This document shows positions 63,535 through 64,000 of a DNA stretch of 64,000 nt, piece by piece; position 1 is the stretch's first letter, and every line of letters begins with the position of its first letter. The stretch covers positions 62,001 to 126,000 of the forward strand of contig JAEUJZ010000036.1 of the NCBI GenBank assembly GCA_016794505.1. The letters run 5' to 3'. Under the pieces are notes generated by a model that ran no database searches, had not been told where the DNA came from, and saw nothing but the letters and a program-made list of their open reading frames with translations. A program made the position numbers and the translations under genes. This DNA comes from Myxococcales bacterium (GTDB taxonomy: Bacteria; Myxococcota_A; Polyangia; Palsa-1104; JAEUJZ01).

Positions 63535-64000
63535 ATGCGGCGTCGGGAACTTTTCTGCTCAACGGATGCTTTCCTGCGGTCTTCCCTTTGCTGGCTGAGC
63601 GTGGGCCTTTTTGTGGCCTGTGCGTCGTCCTGCGCACCCAACCGTTTCGATGGGCTCGACGAGGATGAGACGGACGACGGCTCGGACATGAGGACGCCGG
63701 GCCGCCCCATGCAGGCCTGCAAGCTGGACATGGACTGCGGCAGCGGCCGTCGCTGCGTTGACAACCGCTGCATCCCCGACAGTGGGACCTGTCGACCGCA
63801 GCCCAACGGCGAAGACGAGTGTCAGGCCGACGCCTACTGCGCGTGCCCGCCCGAGGTGAAGTCCAGCGGCTGCGTCTGCATTCCCTGGGGCACCAAGCCG
63901 CGCGGCACCCACGACGAGATGTGCAGCGGCGAAGCCTTCGCACCCGGCGAATTCAAAAACCCCATCCTTAAGTGTCAGTGGCCGCCCGGTGGTGCAAACA
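63535..64000 (+). CDS. Cys-rich lipoprotein, N-terminal part (cut by window end)
   Basis: The frame from the ATG at 63535 is open to the last base (155 codons). A hydrophobic signal segment (WLSVGLFVACASSC) ends in a lipobox-like ACASSC. An acidic linker (DEDETDDGSD) follows, then repeated Cys motifs (CKLDMDCGSGRRCVDNRCIP, CACPPEVKSSGCVC). These resemble the small Cys-rich protein at 19266-19694, and the last visible residues (LKCQWPPGG) suggest a longer domain follows, possibly FG-GAP repeats. It is divergent from the 3004-aa protein gene across 154 bp. Function unknown. Confidence 0.7.
   Translation, partial: MRRRELFCSTDAFLRSSLCWLSVGLFVACASSCAPNRFDGLDEDETDDGSDMRTPGRPMQACKLDMDCGSGRRCVDNRCIPDSGTCRPQPNGEDECQADAYCACPPEVKSSGCVCIPWGTKPRGTHDEMCSGEAFAPGEFKNPILKCQWPPGGAN

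Overview
The window is GC-rich, densely coded DNA that looks like a Myxococcota (former Deltaproteobacteria, Polyangia-like) chromosome. The pointers are many lipoproteins (Cys-rich, FG-GAP/CRTAC1 and PHM-like copper types), two Hanks-type Ser/Thr kinases (one with a PEGA domain), very large TPR proteins, cyclic-nucleotide-binding proteins and a FHA-GGDEF protein among ordinary housekeeping genes. No rRNA, CRISPR array, insertion sequence or prophage was seen. Taxonomy is inferred from gene style; no marker gene was compared.

Region by region. 1-4.5 kb: end of a PhoPQ-activated-pathogenicity-related protein, a membrane protein, leucine dehydrogenase and ornithine aminotransferase (amino-acid catabolism), then a MerR-type regulator whose stop codon shares a CTAG with that of the aminotransferase. 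4.6-11.6 kb: a small unknown protein, a 924-aa GH63-like glucosidase, a PHM-like copper monooxygenase lipoprotein, and a POT-like transporter overlapping a FHA-GGDEF protein whose GGDEF signature is degenerate. 11.8-19.7 kb: an XRE-HTH/EgtD-like methyltransferase fusion, a transporter-HEAT-cNMP-binding fusion with a small cNMP-binding companion, an OmpA-type lipoprotein and a Cys-rich secreted protein. 19.9-22.7 kb: rpmB (L28), tRNA-Val(CAC), back-to-back terminators, an unknown gene preceded by a 17 x 22-bp tandem repeat, and a Pro-rich outer-membrane beta-barrel protein. 23-37.5 kb: a membrane-anchored protein, a tail-anchored Ser/Thr kinase and two giant paralogous TPR proteins (1831 and 2098 aa) in one transcription direction. 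37.6-41.1 kb (minus strand): rlmE, an orphan rplC (L3) with its own promoter and leader hairpin, and dapB/dapA. 41.3-46.4 kb: a CRTAC1-like lipoprotein, a PEGA kinase overlapping a TPR membrane protein, and a 50-aa Lys-rich secreted peptide. 46.6-51.4 kb (minus): imelysin/EfeO-like lipoprotein, porin-like protein, Rieske protein and a cytochrome b-diheme cytochrome c fusion, probably a respiratory cluster. 51.5-64 kb: a PLP deaminase/desulfhydrase, a GNAT acetyltransferase, a GT2 glycosyltransferase, a 3004-aa propeller/NTPase protein and the start of a Cys-rich lipoprotein cut by the window edge.

The best candidates for something undescribed are the kinase + anchored protein + twin giant TPR cluster (23-37.5 kb) and the 3004-aa NTPase (54.4-63.4 kb). 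Both are recognised only by architecture and no function can be assigned from sequence alone. Start codons were adjusted to Shine-Dalgarno (SD) sequences and signal peptides where these were visible, so several genes are shorter than the longest open frame.
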